IMG/VR virus record: IMGVR_UViG_3300021368_002272
Span: 1-30,965 of that record
DNA from: a virus
Strand: one strand, 5' to 3'
DNA length: 30,965 nucleotides
Shown: in pieces, positions 21,051 through 27,590 of the stretch
Numbering within the stretch: position 1 is the stretch's first letter
How the letters are laid out: each line of letters opens with the position of its first letter
The notes under the pieces: generated by a model
The model's database searches: none
The model's input: only the letters and a program-made list of their open reading frames with translations
What the model was told of the DNA's origin: nothing
Program-made: the position numbers and the translations under genes

Positions 21051-21252
21051 AATAAAAGAGGTCCTGTTCAAGTTTGGTAAGGAGGATATCGTAATCCTCA
21101 TCTACATCACCATAGAAATCAACTCCTTTCTCCTCATAATGTTTCAGAACTTTATTATAAATGGTAGGATACTCGGTGTCAAGAACTAATTTTCGATCAA
21201 TTGCCTCATAAAGAATTTCGATATGAGACGAGAAGCGTTGTGCTGTAGTCAT
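21043..21252 (-). CDS. Hypothetical protein, 69 residues
   Basis: An acidic, probably helical protein (MTTAQRFSSHIEILYEAIDR, then a DVDEDYDILLTKLEQDL end). TTGAGG lies 10 bases before the ATG. It is the first protein gene after the tRNA, so the tRNA and this operon may share a transcript. No family recognised. Confidence 0.65.
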   Translation of the reverse strand: MTTAQRFSSHIEILYEAIDRKLVLDTEYPTIYNKVLKHYEEKGVDFYGDVDEDYDILLTKLEQDLFYYD

Positions 21253-21292
21253 ATGCTTTCCTCAATTGGACCGTTATGCCCATAAAGGGCAA

Positions 21293-21365
21293 CGGGTCAG
21301 GTAGGGATCGAACCTACGACCGACTGCTTAGAAGGCAGTTGCTCTATCCGCTGAGCTACTGACCC
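21293..21365 (-). tRNA. trnR-TCT: tRNA-Arg (anticodon TCT)
   Basis: A full cloverleaf on the minus strand: acceptor GGGTCAG/CTGACCC, D stem GCTC/GAGC, anticodon stem ACTGC/GCAGT with loop CTTCTAA (anticodon TCT at 21330-21332), variable CGGTC, and T arm GTAGG-TTCGATC-CCTAC. The discriminator is G; CCA is not encoded. It reads AGA codons, which are frequent in AT-rich phage genes but rarer in Synechococcus. The 5' half overlaps a small protein gene. Confidence 0.96.
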
Positions 21366-21474
21366 AGGCGGCATCAAGGTCTTCGTCCAATGCAATTTCA
21401 GCGAAGTGATGCAGTTGATCTACCATCAGATCAATGAACGCATCATAGTTGCTGTCATCAAACTCGTTGTCCAT
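21328..21474 (-). CDS. Small acidic protein whose 3' end overlaps the tRNA-Arg gene
   Basis: A 48-codon ORF, MDNEFDDSNYDAFIDLMVDQ then LHHFAEIALDEDLDAAW. AGGAG lies 9 bases before the ATG and a consensus sigma70 promoter further up. Its last codons and its TAA stop lie inside the tRNA, the TAA being in the anticodon loop. The natural acidic protein seems to run through LDEDLDAAW; the last dozen residues are imposed by the tRNA. Similar acidic proteins occur in cyanophages as I recall. Confidence 0.65.
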   Translation of the reverse strand: MDNEFDDSNYDAFIDLMVDQLHHFAEIALDEDLDAAWVSSSADRATAF

Positions 21475-21500
21475 GGTGTGAACTCCTTGATTACCTAGTA

Positions 21501-21529
21501 ATTATATCAGAATACTATGGGCGTGTCAA
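21501..21529 (-). promoter_or_regulatory. Sigma70 promoter TTGACA-17-TATAAT upstream of the 48-codon gene and tRNA
   Basis: -35 is at 21524-21529 and extended -10 (TGA-TATAAT) at 21501-21506. The TGA stop of the GIY-YIG gene lies inside the -35. Confidence 0.85.
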
Positions 21530-21975
21530 GAGTCCGGTCTGAAGTAATCCTTACGCATGTACCTACCCAGGATGTTTGAGTTGTAAAACGCTGGTGTCCC
21601 ATCTGACATTGCCTCCGTAAGTACATTGTTTAGAAAAAGTTGACGGGTCTCTTCAAAGTTTACGAGACCCTTTGTTTTATGTAGGCTCAAAATGTATCGT
21701 TTGAATACATGATTCCCGAGCCGCTTACGCTCCTCAGTAAGTTCAGCAGAACTTCCGTAGTATTTTTTCCAGTCGCTTTCACTTTTAACCCGCCTACCTC
21801 CACCTCTAGGTTTTCGTAATTGCCAAAAGTATTTGCGGCCGATGTATCTCTTACCACTGAGTGTGTTAGTAATGCAGTAGACGAAACCATGCATACCGTT
21901 AATATCCTCAGATAGAAAAGGGGTTCCGTTAAAAATCCAGGGGTTTTCATAATCAGTCTGTCTCTCCGTCGTCAT
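21526..21975 (-). CDS. GIY-YIG-like endonuclease
   Basis: The product is 149 residues. The catalytic module is GFVYCITNTLSGKRYIGRKY followed by F, with the GIY element altered to GFVY and YIG intact; R and K follow as expected. SDWKKYYGSS and a downstream NxxLTEA segment fit the domain. It may be a free-standing homing nuclease or a phage repair nuclease; its closeness to a tRNA and to talC, both mobile cargo, fits the former. No DNA-binding repeat domain is evident at the C-terminus. It overlaps the preceding 50-codon gene. Confidence 0.75.
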   Translation of the reverse strand: MTTERQTDYENPWIFNGTPFLSEDINGMHGFVYCITNTLSGKRYIGRKYFWQLRKPRGGGRRVKSESDWKKYYGSSAELTEERKRLGNHVFKRYILSLHKTKGLVNFEETRQLFLNNVLTEAMSDGTPAFYNSNILGRYMRKDYFRPDS

Positions 21976-22105
21976 CGTATGTGTGTACTCGTCTCACATT
22001 CTCACTATCTAGGTAAGATTCTGGATCGCCATACACTTCGGACTTAAGTTCTCCTAAAATAAAATCAAGATCCTTTATCAGAATCTTGAGATGATCTTTA
22101 TTCAT
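21953..22105 (-). CDS. Small acidic protein, 50 residues
   Basis: ATG at 22103-22105, GGAG upstream. The sequence MNKDHLKILIKDLDFILGEL is followed by KSEVYGDPESYL and an acidic tail (DDDGETD). It overlaps the stop of the 51-codon gene and the start of the nuclease gene. No function known. Confidence 0.65.
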   Translation of the reverse strand: MNKDHLKILIKDLDFILGELKSEVYGDPESYLDSENVRRVHTYDDDGETD

Positions 22106-22253
22106 TGGTTCTCCACTCCCGTATATAATCGAGCATTGTAGATATCATCTCATGGGCACCGTCATGCCAGTCACCAGACTTATCACCTCTTGTTCCATCA
22201 TAGAGTTCAGTCTTCATCTTATAGAGTTTTGCCTCTAAATCAATTTTCTTCAT
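22098..22253 (-). CDS. Small protein, 51 residues, coupled to talC
   Basis: The ATG at 22251-22253 overlaps the talC stop (ATGA). The sequence MKKIDLEAKLYKMKTELYDG is followed by GDKSGDWHDGAHEMISTM. The start/stop overlaps on both sides indicate a translated gene in the talC operon. No family recognised. Confidence 0.65.
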   Translation of the reverse strand: MKKIDLEAKLYKMKTELYDGTRGDKSGDWHDGAHEMISTMLDYIREWRTNE

Positions 22254-22915
22254 GATTCCCCTAGGCATGATTGAAGTTCCTTCCAGTCGTTGTCAAATAG
22301 TTCTAAACCCTTATCAGTAAGAATGTGCTTATACATCTTGTAGAATACTGTAATAGGTAAGGTACAGATATCAGCGCCCACTCTAAAGGCAGAGGATACT
22401 TGATGGACATCCCTAACCGATGCAGCAAGAACTTTAGTGTCGATGTGATGCGTTGCAAATACATCTGCAATTTCCTCAATTACTCCAATACCATCAAATG
22501 ACTGATCAAATACGCGACCAACAAAAGGAGAAACATAAGTTGCCCCTGCTTTCGCAGCGAGAATTGCTTGTGCTGAACTGAATATTAAAGTTACATTTAC
22601 TGGTACTTCCTCAGCATGTAATTCGTGACATGCTTTTAGTCCTTCAGGTGTGCATGGAACTTTGATCGTAATGTTTGGTCCAATGTCAAGATATCGCTGT
22701 GCCATATCAACCATCTCCTCAGAAGTATCTCCTACTACTTCGGCAGAAATTGAAGAATTCCATGGAAATATCTGAGATATTTCTCTGATAACTTCTAATG
22801 GATCATGACCCGCTTTAAGCATTAGTGAGGGATTGGTAGTTACACCGTCAATCAATCCCGTCTCAAAAGCATTTGCGATAAGCTCGGCATCAGAGCAGTC
22901 CAGAAAGAGTTTCAT
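22250..22915 (-). CDS. talC: Transaldolase-like protein TalC
   Basis: The product is 221 residues, the short FSA/TalC type. DGVTTNPSLM (about 24-33), the Schiff-base lysine in NITIKVPCT, the VNVTLIFSSAQA strand, YVSPFVGRVFD and a C-terminal ITVFYKMYKHILTDKGLELF are all present. It moves three-carbon units in the pentose phosphate pathway and in cyanophages is thought to redirect host carbon toward NADPH and ribose for nucleotides. AAGGAG lies before the ATG, and upstream there is a -10/late box right behind a terminator. Confidence 0.95.
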   Translation of the reverse strand: MKLFLDCSDAELIANAFETGLIDGVTTNPSLMLKAGHDPLEVIREISQIFPWNSSISAEVVGDTSEEMVDMAQRYLDIGPNITIKVPCTPEGLKACHELHAEEVPVNVTLIFSSAQAILAAKAGATYVSPFVGRVFDQSFDGIGVIEEIADVFATHHIDTKVLAASVRDVHQVSSAFRVGADICTLPITVFYKMYKHILTDKGLELFDNDWKELQSCLGES

Positions 22916-22938
22916 GACTTCTCCTTGCTTGTTTTACG

Positions 22939-22949
22939 TATTTATTATA
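22939..22949 (-). promoter_or_regulatory. Overlapping -10 (TATAAT) and late box (AATAAATA) of talC
   Basis: The minus strand TAGTATAATAAATACG directly follows a terminator T-run. No good -35 is found 17 bases upstream (GACCCA), so late-type use is more likely. Confidence 0.5.
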
Positions 22950-22951
22950 CT

Positions 22952-22975
22952 AAAAAAGGACCCGATTGGGTCCTT
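22952..22975 (-). terminator. Terminator upstream of talC
   Basis: AAGGACCC / GGGTCCTT 8-bp stem with a 4-base loop, then a T-run on the minus strand. Confidence 0.88.
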
Positions 22976-22985
22976 TGTTATGAAA

Positions 22986-23081
22986 TCAAAACTTATTTAA
23001 AAGTAAGATTTCTCCGTATATAAGTGAAATGACTGCAACACAACTAAGGGTAATTAACCCTGCAACTTGTAGTGCTTCCAT
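22986..23081 (-). CDS. Tiny single-pass membrane protein, 31 residues
   Basis: ATG at 23079-23081, five bases after the stop of the DUF4278-like gene. The sequence MEALQVAGLITLSCVAVISL then IYGEILLLNKF is one membrane helix, about the size of small PSII or cytochrome b6f subunits, though no specific match was recognised. No clear Shine-Dalgarno. Confidence 0.5.
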   Translation of the reverse strand: MEALQVAGLITLSCVAVISLIYGEILLLNKF

Positions 23082-23086
23082 GGCGA

Positions 23087-23251
23087 TCACTTCTGATAAG
23101 TGTGACCACGATAGCAGAAAGTGCCGTGAGTTTCTTCACCACCTTGCTTGCACTCATATACTACACCACGATAAGCGGTGTGACTAATTTGTGCTTCGCG
23201 AAGTGCAGACTGCTTTTCGATCTGTTTCTTGATGATGTTAAGTGTGTTCAT
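23087..23251 (-). CDS. DUF4278-like small protein
   Basis: A 54-residue protein, MNTLNIIKKQIEKQSALREA then two YRG elements (TAYRGVVYECKQ and CYRGHTYQK). The YRGxxY repeat is the mark of DUF4278, a short family I know from cyanobacteria and cyanophages. AGGAG lies 7 bases before the ATG. Function unknown; possibly acquired from the host. Confidence 0.75.
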   Translation of the reverse strand: MNTLNIIKKQIEKQSALREAQISHTAYRGVVYECKQGGEETHGTFCYRGHTYQK

Positions 23252-23316
23252 GATTGACTCCTGAATGAATGGAAATTAACCTTCTCAGCTTGCGCTGGAT
23301 CCGTTTCTCCGTTCCT

Positions 23317-23481
23317 TCAGTCGTTTGCGTCCCATGAGCAACCGGGAGGTGCTACTTCTTGAATCACTTCAAGAAGCTCCGTTTTAACAATATCACTCAA
23401 AGCTTGATGATCTCTAATTCTATCCATCATCTCTGATGCATTAGAGCAAGAAATTTCTGCGTAGAGTAAATATTCAAACAT
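23317..23481 (-). CDS. Conserved small acidic protein, 54 residues
   Basis: ATG at 23479-23481. The sequence MFEYLLYAEISCSNASEMMD is followed by VKTELLEVIQEVAPPGCSWD and ends AND. The CSWDAND end recurs in cyanophage small proteins as I recall. A TTGACG-18-TATCAT promoter lies about 40 bases upstream. Function unknown. Confidence 0.7.
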   Translation of the reverse strand: MFEYLLYAEISCSNASEMMDRIRDHQALSDIVKTELLEVIQEVAPPGCSWDAND

Positions 23482-23519
23482 GGGATGAACGCTCCGTTCC
23501 GCGACTTACTTGCGTCTCA

Positions 23520-23717
23520 CTATGATAGCACACTATCACACTGACCGTCAACTTTAGATTTGAAATATAATATTAAATTTCGCTTAGACTTGAAGTCTAA
23601 GTTTCCATCTAAATAAATCTCAACTCGTTTTTGTAGAAACCTTTCACATGTCATATGCCACCCATAGGGTGACGGATCGTGATGGGCTAAGGTCAATGCC
23701 AGTAGAATACTTAACAT
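23520..23717 (-). CDS. Small exported protein, 65 residues
   Basis: A short signal peptide (MLSILLALTLA) precedes HHDPSPYGWHMTCERFLQKR and a second Cys near the end (VDGQCDS), so a disulfide-stabilised periplasmic protein is likely. A TATAAATA late box lies about 40 bases upstream. Probably an envelope-acting protein; function unknown. Confidence 0.7.
   Translation of the reverse strand: MLSILLALTLAHHDPSPYGWHMTCERFLQKRVEIYLDGNLDFKSKRNLILYFKSKVDGQCDSVLS
23522..23551 (-). promoter_or_regulatory. Sigma70-like promoter TTGACG-18-TATCAT
   Basis: -35 is at 23546-23551 and -10 at 23522-23527 on the minus strand, inside the end of the upstream 65-residue gene. A GAACG/CGTTC palindrome lies in the leader. 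Confidence 0.55.
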
Positions 23718-23757
23718 TGTGAGATGAACGTATAAGTTGTAGCGACTGCTACGCCTA

Positions 23758-23765
23758 TATTTATA
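23758..23765 (-). promoter_or_regulatory. Late promoter box TATAAATA
   Basis: The minus strand GCTATAAATATAGG is an exact T4-type box upstream of the small exported protein gene. Confidence 0.7.
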
Positions 23766-23771
23766 GCATAC

Positions 23772-23936
23772 TTATTCGTTTAATGTAGTTTGCTGCGATA
23801 CATCTTTATCTTTCTTTAATTGTTGATGTTTCTTTAGATACTTTTCGCTTTCATATTCACTGATAAGTGTCATGCCAGACTTGATAAAATCTTCGCCCTT
23901 ATCTACTGAACCGTCTAAATGTTTTGGATGTGTCAT
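23772..23936 (-). CDS. Small hydrophilic protein, 54 residues
   Basis: ATG at 23934-23936 with CGGAG 7 bases upstream, one base after the preceding stop. The sequence MTHPKHLDGSVDKGEDFIKS is followed by a Lys/Gln-rich helix. It is the last member of the gp61-nrdA-nrdB string. No family recognised. Confidence 0.65.
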   Translation of the reverse strand: MTHPKHLDGSVDKGEDFIKSGMTLISEYESEKYLKKHQQLKKDKDVSQQTTLNE

Positions 23937-23937
23937 T

Positions 23938-24189
23938 TTAATCTCCGAAACCTTGTAAGAATGATGTTCCTTGCTCTTTCATTTTAGCCTTCTTTTTCTC
24001 ATAATCCCATAATTGTTCTGGAGAAATAGCGGGATCTTGAATGCCAAGCATATCATCCCACATCTCCACAACAGCATCTAGTCCATCCTCAGGAAGTTCT
24101 TCATACTTTTGAATAGTATCATAAAGTTCCTCATGAGGAATTCCCTTATATTCAGAGGGAGAATCCTGCGAAGGTGTTTGCTCCGACAT
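23938..24189 (-). CDS. Hypothetical acidic protein downstream of nrdB, 83 residues
   Basis: Start at ATG 24187-24189 (MSEQTPSQDSPSEYKG), with GGAGG about 10 bases upstream. In-frame starts at 24213 and 24243 would overlap nrdB more. The acidic, helical core includes GIPHEELYDTIQKYEELPED, then VVEMWDDMLGI. It overlaps the nrdB 3' end by 38 bases. Function unknown. Confidence 0.65.
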   Translation of the reverse strand: MSEQTPSQDSPSEYKGIPHEELYDTIQKYEELPEDGLDAVVEMWDDMLGIQDPAISPEQLWDYEKKKAKMKEQGTSFLQGFGD

Positions 24190-25282
24190 CTTGTTTGATT
24201 CCTCCGACGACATAACTTTCAATCTCAGTTTCTTGAGGGGCATTTTGTTGTCCTTTACTATTTAACCAATGTTCTGTCCAGGGTAAAGGATTGTTTTTAG
24301 CAGGGATATCAAAGACGGGTTTCAATCCAATTGCTTTCATACGACGGTTGGCAATCCATTCGACATAATTATGAAGCAATCGATCATTAAGACCAATCAT
24401 AGAACCATCTCGCATCAAATAATTTGCCCACATCTTTTCTTCGTTAACAGTTGTTTTGAACATTTCCACAATGGATTGCTCTTCTTCCTTTGCAATAACT
24501 GACATCTCAGGATCATCACCATCTCTCCACTTGTTCAGAATGTTCTGAGTAAGTACAAGATGCTGCGACTCGTCGCGAGCAATCAAAGAAAGAATCTTTG
24601 CACTACCTTCCATGAGTTTATTCTCACCAAAGGCAAATGAGCAGGCGAAAGAAACATAAAAACGAATACCTTCAAGAATATTCACATTAGCAACTGCACG
24701 ATACAGTTTACGCTTTAGTTCACGACGATCATACTGTCCAGCAATATGTCCATCCTTTGCCAACTCCCACATGGTACTAGTGTCATATTGATGAGCATGG
24801 TTAATAAAATCATCATATGACTCTGTTACTGAAGATGCTCGTGAGAGGATGTTCTCGTCCTCTAGAATGGTGTCAAAAACTTCTGTAGGATCTGAGTATA
24901 CATTTTTGATAATGTAGGTGTAGGAGCGACTATGGATCATTTCCATAAACTCCCAAACTAGCATAGCAGATTCTAATTCAGGGAGTGAGCAGTAAGGGAT
25001 AAAAGCCATCCCAGGACCACGCCCTTGTACAGAATCCAACATGATCTGGTACTTAAGGTTACTAGTGAAGATGTGCTTCTGCTCTGACGATAAAGTTTGG
25101 TAATCACTGCGATCTTTCTGTAGAGAAACTTCTTCTGGACGCCAGAAATAACCTAGTTGTTGTTGAGTTAGTCTGTCGAATACTGGATACTTATAAGAAT
25201 CATACCTCTGGACTCCCAGAGGTTGACCAAAGAACATAGGTTGCTTCTTAGTGTCTACTTTGTTTGTGTTAAATACGGTCAT
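24152..25282 (-). CDS. nrdB: Ribonucleotide reductase class Ia beta subunit NrdB
   Basis: The product is 376 residues from the ATG at 25280-25282 (MTVFNTNKVDTKKQPMFFG), which aligns with the T4 NrdB start. An upstream in-frame start at 25312 would overlap nrdA. Diiron ligands are visible in NLKYQIMLDSVQGRGPG, VWEFMEMIHSRSYTYII and LIARDESQHLVL. It carries the tyrosyl radical for NrdA and supplies dNTPs for phage DNA. Length is close to T4 NrdB. Confidence 0.95.
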   Translation of the reverse strand: MTVFNTNKVDTKKQPMFFGQPLGVQRYDSYKYPVFDRLTQQQLGYFWRPEEVSLQKDRSDYQTLSSEQKHIFTSNLKYQIMLDSVQGRGPGMAFIPYCSLPELESAMLVWEFMEMIHSRSYTYIIKNVYSDPTEVFDTILEDENILSRASSVTESYDDFINHAHQYDTSTMWELAKDGHIAGQYDRRELKRKLYRAVANVNILEGIRFYVSFACSFAFGENKLMEGSAKILSLIARDESQHLVLTQNILNKWRDGDDPEMSVIAKEEEQSIVEMFKTTVNEEKMWANYLMRDGSMIGLNDRLLHNYVEWIANRRMKAIGLKPVFDIPAKNNPLPWTEHWLNSKGQQNAPQETEIESYVVGGIKQDVGANTFAGFSL

Positions 25283-25292
25283 TCCTTCTACT

Positions 25293-27590
25293 TCAGATTT
25301 TGCAAGAGTCACAATCTTCCTCCTCGGCTTGTGATAATTGTTCGATAAGTTGATCTAACTCATTTTGTTTTTCATCATCACCATCTTTCTTAGCATCATA
25401 TGTGTTTTGATAATAAGAAGTCTTCCAACCATACTTGTATGTGTTGAGAAGATCTTTTGCCATCACTGACACTGGAACTTCATTGTCAGGATACATCTCT
25501 GGATTGTAACTCCAGTTACCGGAGATTGCCTGATCAAAGAATTTCTGCATCACCGAAACAATATTGATATAACCATCATTGTTAGGCATATCCCAAAGAA
25601 GAGTATAGTTATTCTTCAGGGTGGTATATGATGGAACAATCTGCTTAAGGGGTCCTTTCTTTGATTTCTTAACGGACAAGTAGTCACGAGGCGGCTCGAT
25701 TCCATTGGTAGCGTTTGACACAACGGAACTGCTCTCCGAAGGCATCTGTGCGGACAATGTGCTGTGTCGTAACCCGTATTCCATGATTCGCTTACGAAGA
25801 AACTCCCAATCACACTGTAGCTCATTCGGCACAACCTCATCTACTTCGTTCTTATATGTATCAATTGGAAGAATTCCATCGGCGTATTTAGTTTTACCAA
25901 AATACCCGCAAGGACCCTTCTCCATTGCCATGCGATTAGAAGCACTCAGAAGGGCAAACTGGAACCTCTCAGTGAGTTTATGAACCATGTCAAATGCCTT
26001 CTGAGAATCATACTTCGCACCGTTCTTGGCGAGGTAATGTGCCAAACCAATATAACCAATGCCGAGAGAACGACGATTAATGGTGCTCTGCTGTGCTGCT
26101 TTCACTGGATAGGTTTGATAATCAATCAAAGCATCCAGACCCCTCACAGCGAGGTCACAAAGTTCGTCAAGTTCATCCAACTTAGTAAGTTTACCAACAT
26201 TGATTGCAGAGAGAATACACAAAGCAATTTCACCTGCACCATCAATATGACTGATGGGATCCGTAGGCAAAGTAATCTCCTGACAAAGATTGCTCATATT
26301 CACCTTGTCTTTAAAGGATGAGTGTGAGTTGCAGTGATCGATGTTCATGATGTACAAACGACCAGTCTCTGCTCTCTCCTTTAGAAGGTCCAGAATAAGC
26401 TCTTGGGCACGAATACGCTTTTTAGGTACTTCTGGATCAAGTTCGTACATGATGTATAGATCATCAAATCCATCAGTACCAAAAGCATCATACAATCCCG
26501 GCACATCATGCGGCGAAAAGAGTGAAATGTATTGATTGTTGATGAATCTCTCATAGAAGAGTTTGCTGAACTGAATGCTGTAGTCTAACTTACGAACTCG
26601 ATTGTCCTCAGTTCCTTTATTATTTTTTAGGACAATGATGTCTTCGATTTCTTGGTGCCAGATGGGGAAGTGAACTGTTGCGCTTCCACCTCGGATGCCA
26701 TTTTGTGTGCAGCATCGGACAGTTGACTCAAACTTTTTGAGAAATGGTACAACGCCTGTGTGCTGAACTTCACCGCCCCTGATCTTGCTGTTGATGCCAC
26801 GGATTCTGCCTGCGTTGATGCCGATGCCAGCGCGTTGAGAAACATAGTAACCGATAGCCATGTCACTGCTAAAGATGCTATCGAGGGAGTCATCAACATC
26901 AACAAGAACACAGCTCGCAAATTGTCGAAGTGGAGTTCGCACTCCTCCCATGATAGGTGTGGGAATGTTGATCTTGTGTTTGCTGATTGCGTCGTAGTAT
27001 TTTCTGACATACTCCATCCGATAAAACTTATCATCATCTTGGAAAAGAGTTGCTGCAATCAACATGTACATGAATTGCGGCGTCTCATACACCTTACCGC
27101 TGCTGCGATCTTGTACCAGATATTTATCTACGACCTGACGGATGCCAGCATATGTAAACAAATAGTCACGATCATGGTCAATCCAATCATTCATCATCGA
27201 CCATTCTTCTTCGGTAAATTTATTTACAATACCTCCATCATAAACTCCCCTCTCAACACATTTATCAACATGTTCTTTAATAGGAGGATGTCCATCAGGA
27301 TGACCATTATAAACTGCCTTCCTCAGACCAAACAGAAGCAAACGAGCAGCAACAAACTGATAGTTAGGTGCCTCCAAAGAAATCAGATCGTTAGCAGAAC
27401 GAACAAGAATCTCTTGGATATCAGATGTCTTAATACCATCAAAAAATTGCAGGTTAGCATTCATTTCCACCTGACTCTCAGACACACCTGCAAGACCTTT
27501 GCAAGCGTGCTCAACCATGATGTGAATTTTATCAAGATCTAGAGATTCCTTCTCCCCATCTCTCTTGATTACATGAATTTCCTTGGTCAT
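25293..27590 (-). CDS. nrdA: Ribonucleotide reductase class Ia alpha subunit NrdA
   Basis: The product is 765 residues from the ATG at 27588-27590, which overlaps the gp61 stop (ATGA) with AAAAAGG upstream. An ATP-cone is at the N-terminus (IHVIKRDGEKESLDLDKIHI). Active-site elements are FASCVLVDVDD, SNLCQEI (the N-x-C-x-E triad) and ALCILSAINVGKL (second disulfide Cys). The C-terminal CDSCKI is the redox-relay pair that glutaredoxin would reduce. It converts NDPs to dNDPs with NrdB. Confidence 0.96.
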   Translation of the reverse strand: MTKEIHVIKRDGEKESLDLDKIHIMVEHACKGLAGVSESQVEMNANLQFFDGIKTSDIQEILVRSANDLISLEAPNYQFVAARLLLFGLRKAVYNGHPDGHPPIKEHVDKCVERGVYDGGIVNKFTEEEWSMMNDWIDHDRDYLFTYAGIRQVVDKYLVQDRSSGKVYETPQFMYMLIAATLFQDDDKFYRMEYVRKYYDAISKHKINIPTPIMGGVRTPLRQFASCVLVDVDDSLDSIFSSDMAIGYYVSQRAGIGINAGRIRGINSKIRGGEVQHTGVVPFLKKFESTVRCCTQNGIRGGSATVHFPIWHQEIEDIIVLKNNKGTEDNRVRKLDYSIQFSKLFYERFINNQYISLFSPHDVPGLYDAFGTDGFDDLYIMYELDPEVPKKRIRAQELILDLLKERAETGRLYIMNIDHCNSHSSFKDKVNMSNLCQEITLPTDPISHIDGAGEIALCILSAINVGKLTKLDELDELCDLAVRGLDALIDYQTYPVKAAQQSTINRRSLGIGYIGLAHYLAKNGAKYDSQKAFDMVHKLTERFQFALLSASNRMAMEKGPCGYFGKTKYADGILPIDTYKNEVDEVVPNELQCDWEFLRKRIMEYGLRHSTLSAQMPSESSSVVSNATNGIEPPRDYLSVKKSKKGPLKQIVPSYTTLKNNYTLLWDMPNNDGYINIVSVMQKFFDQAISGNWSYNPEMYPDNEVPVSVMAKDLLNTYKYGWKTSYYQNTYDAKKDGDDEKQNELDQLIEQLSQAEEEDCDSCKI

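Noticed and set aside
25616-25840. Short minus-strand frame within nrdA
   Set aside because: Out-of-frame ORF within nrdA with no start signals.
26760-27542. 260-codon plus-strand open frame opposite nrdA
   Set aside because: Antisense shadow of a well-conserved gene; composition is cysteine/histidine-rich nonsense with no motif.
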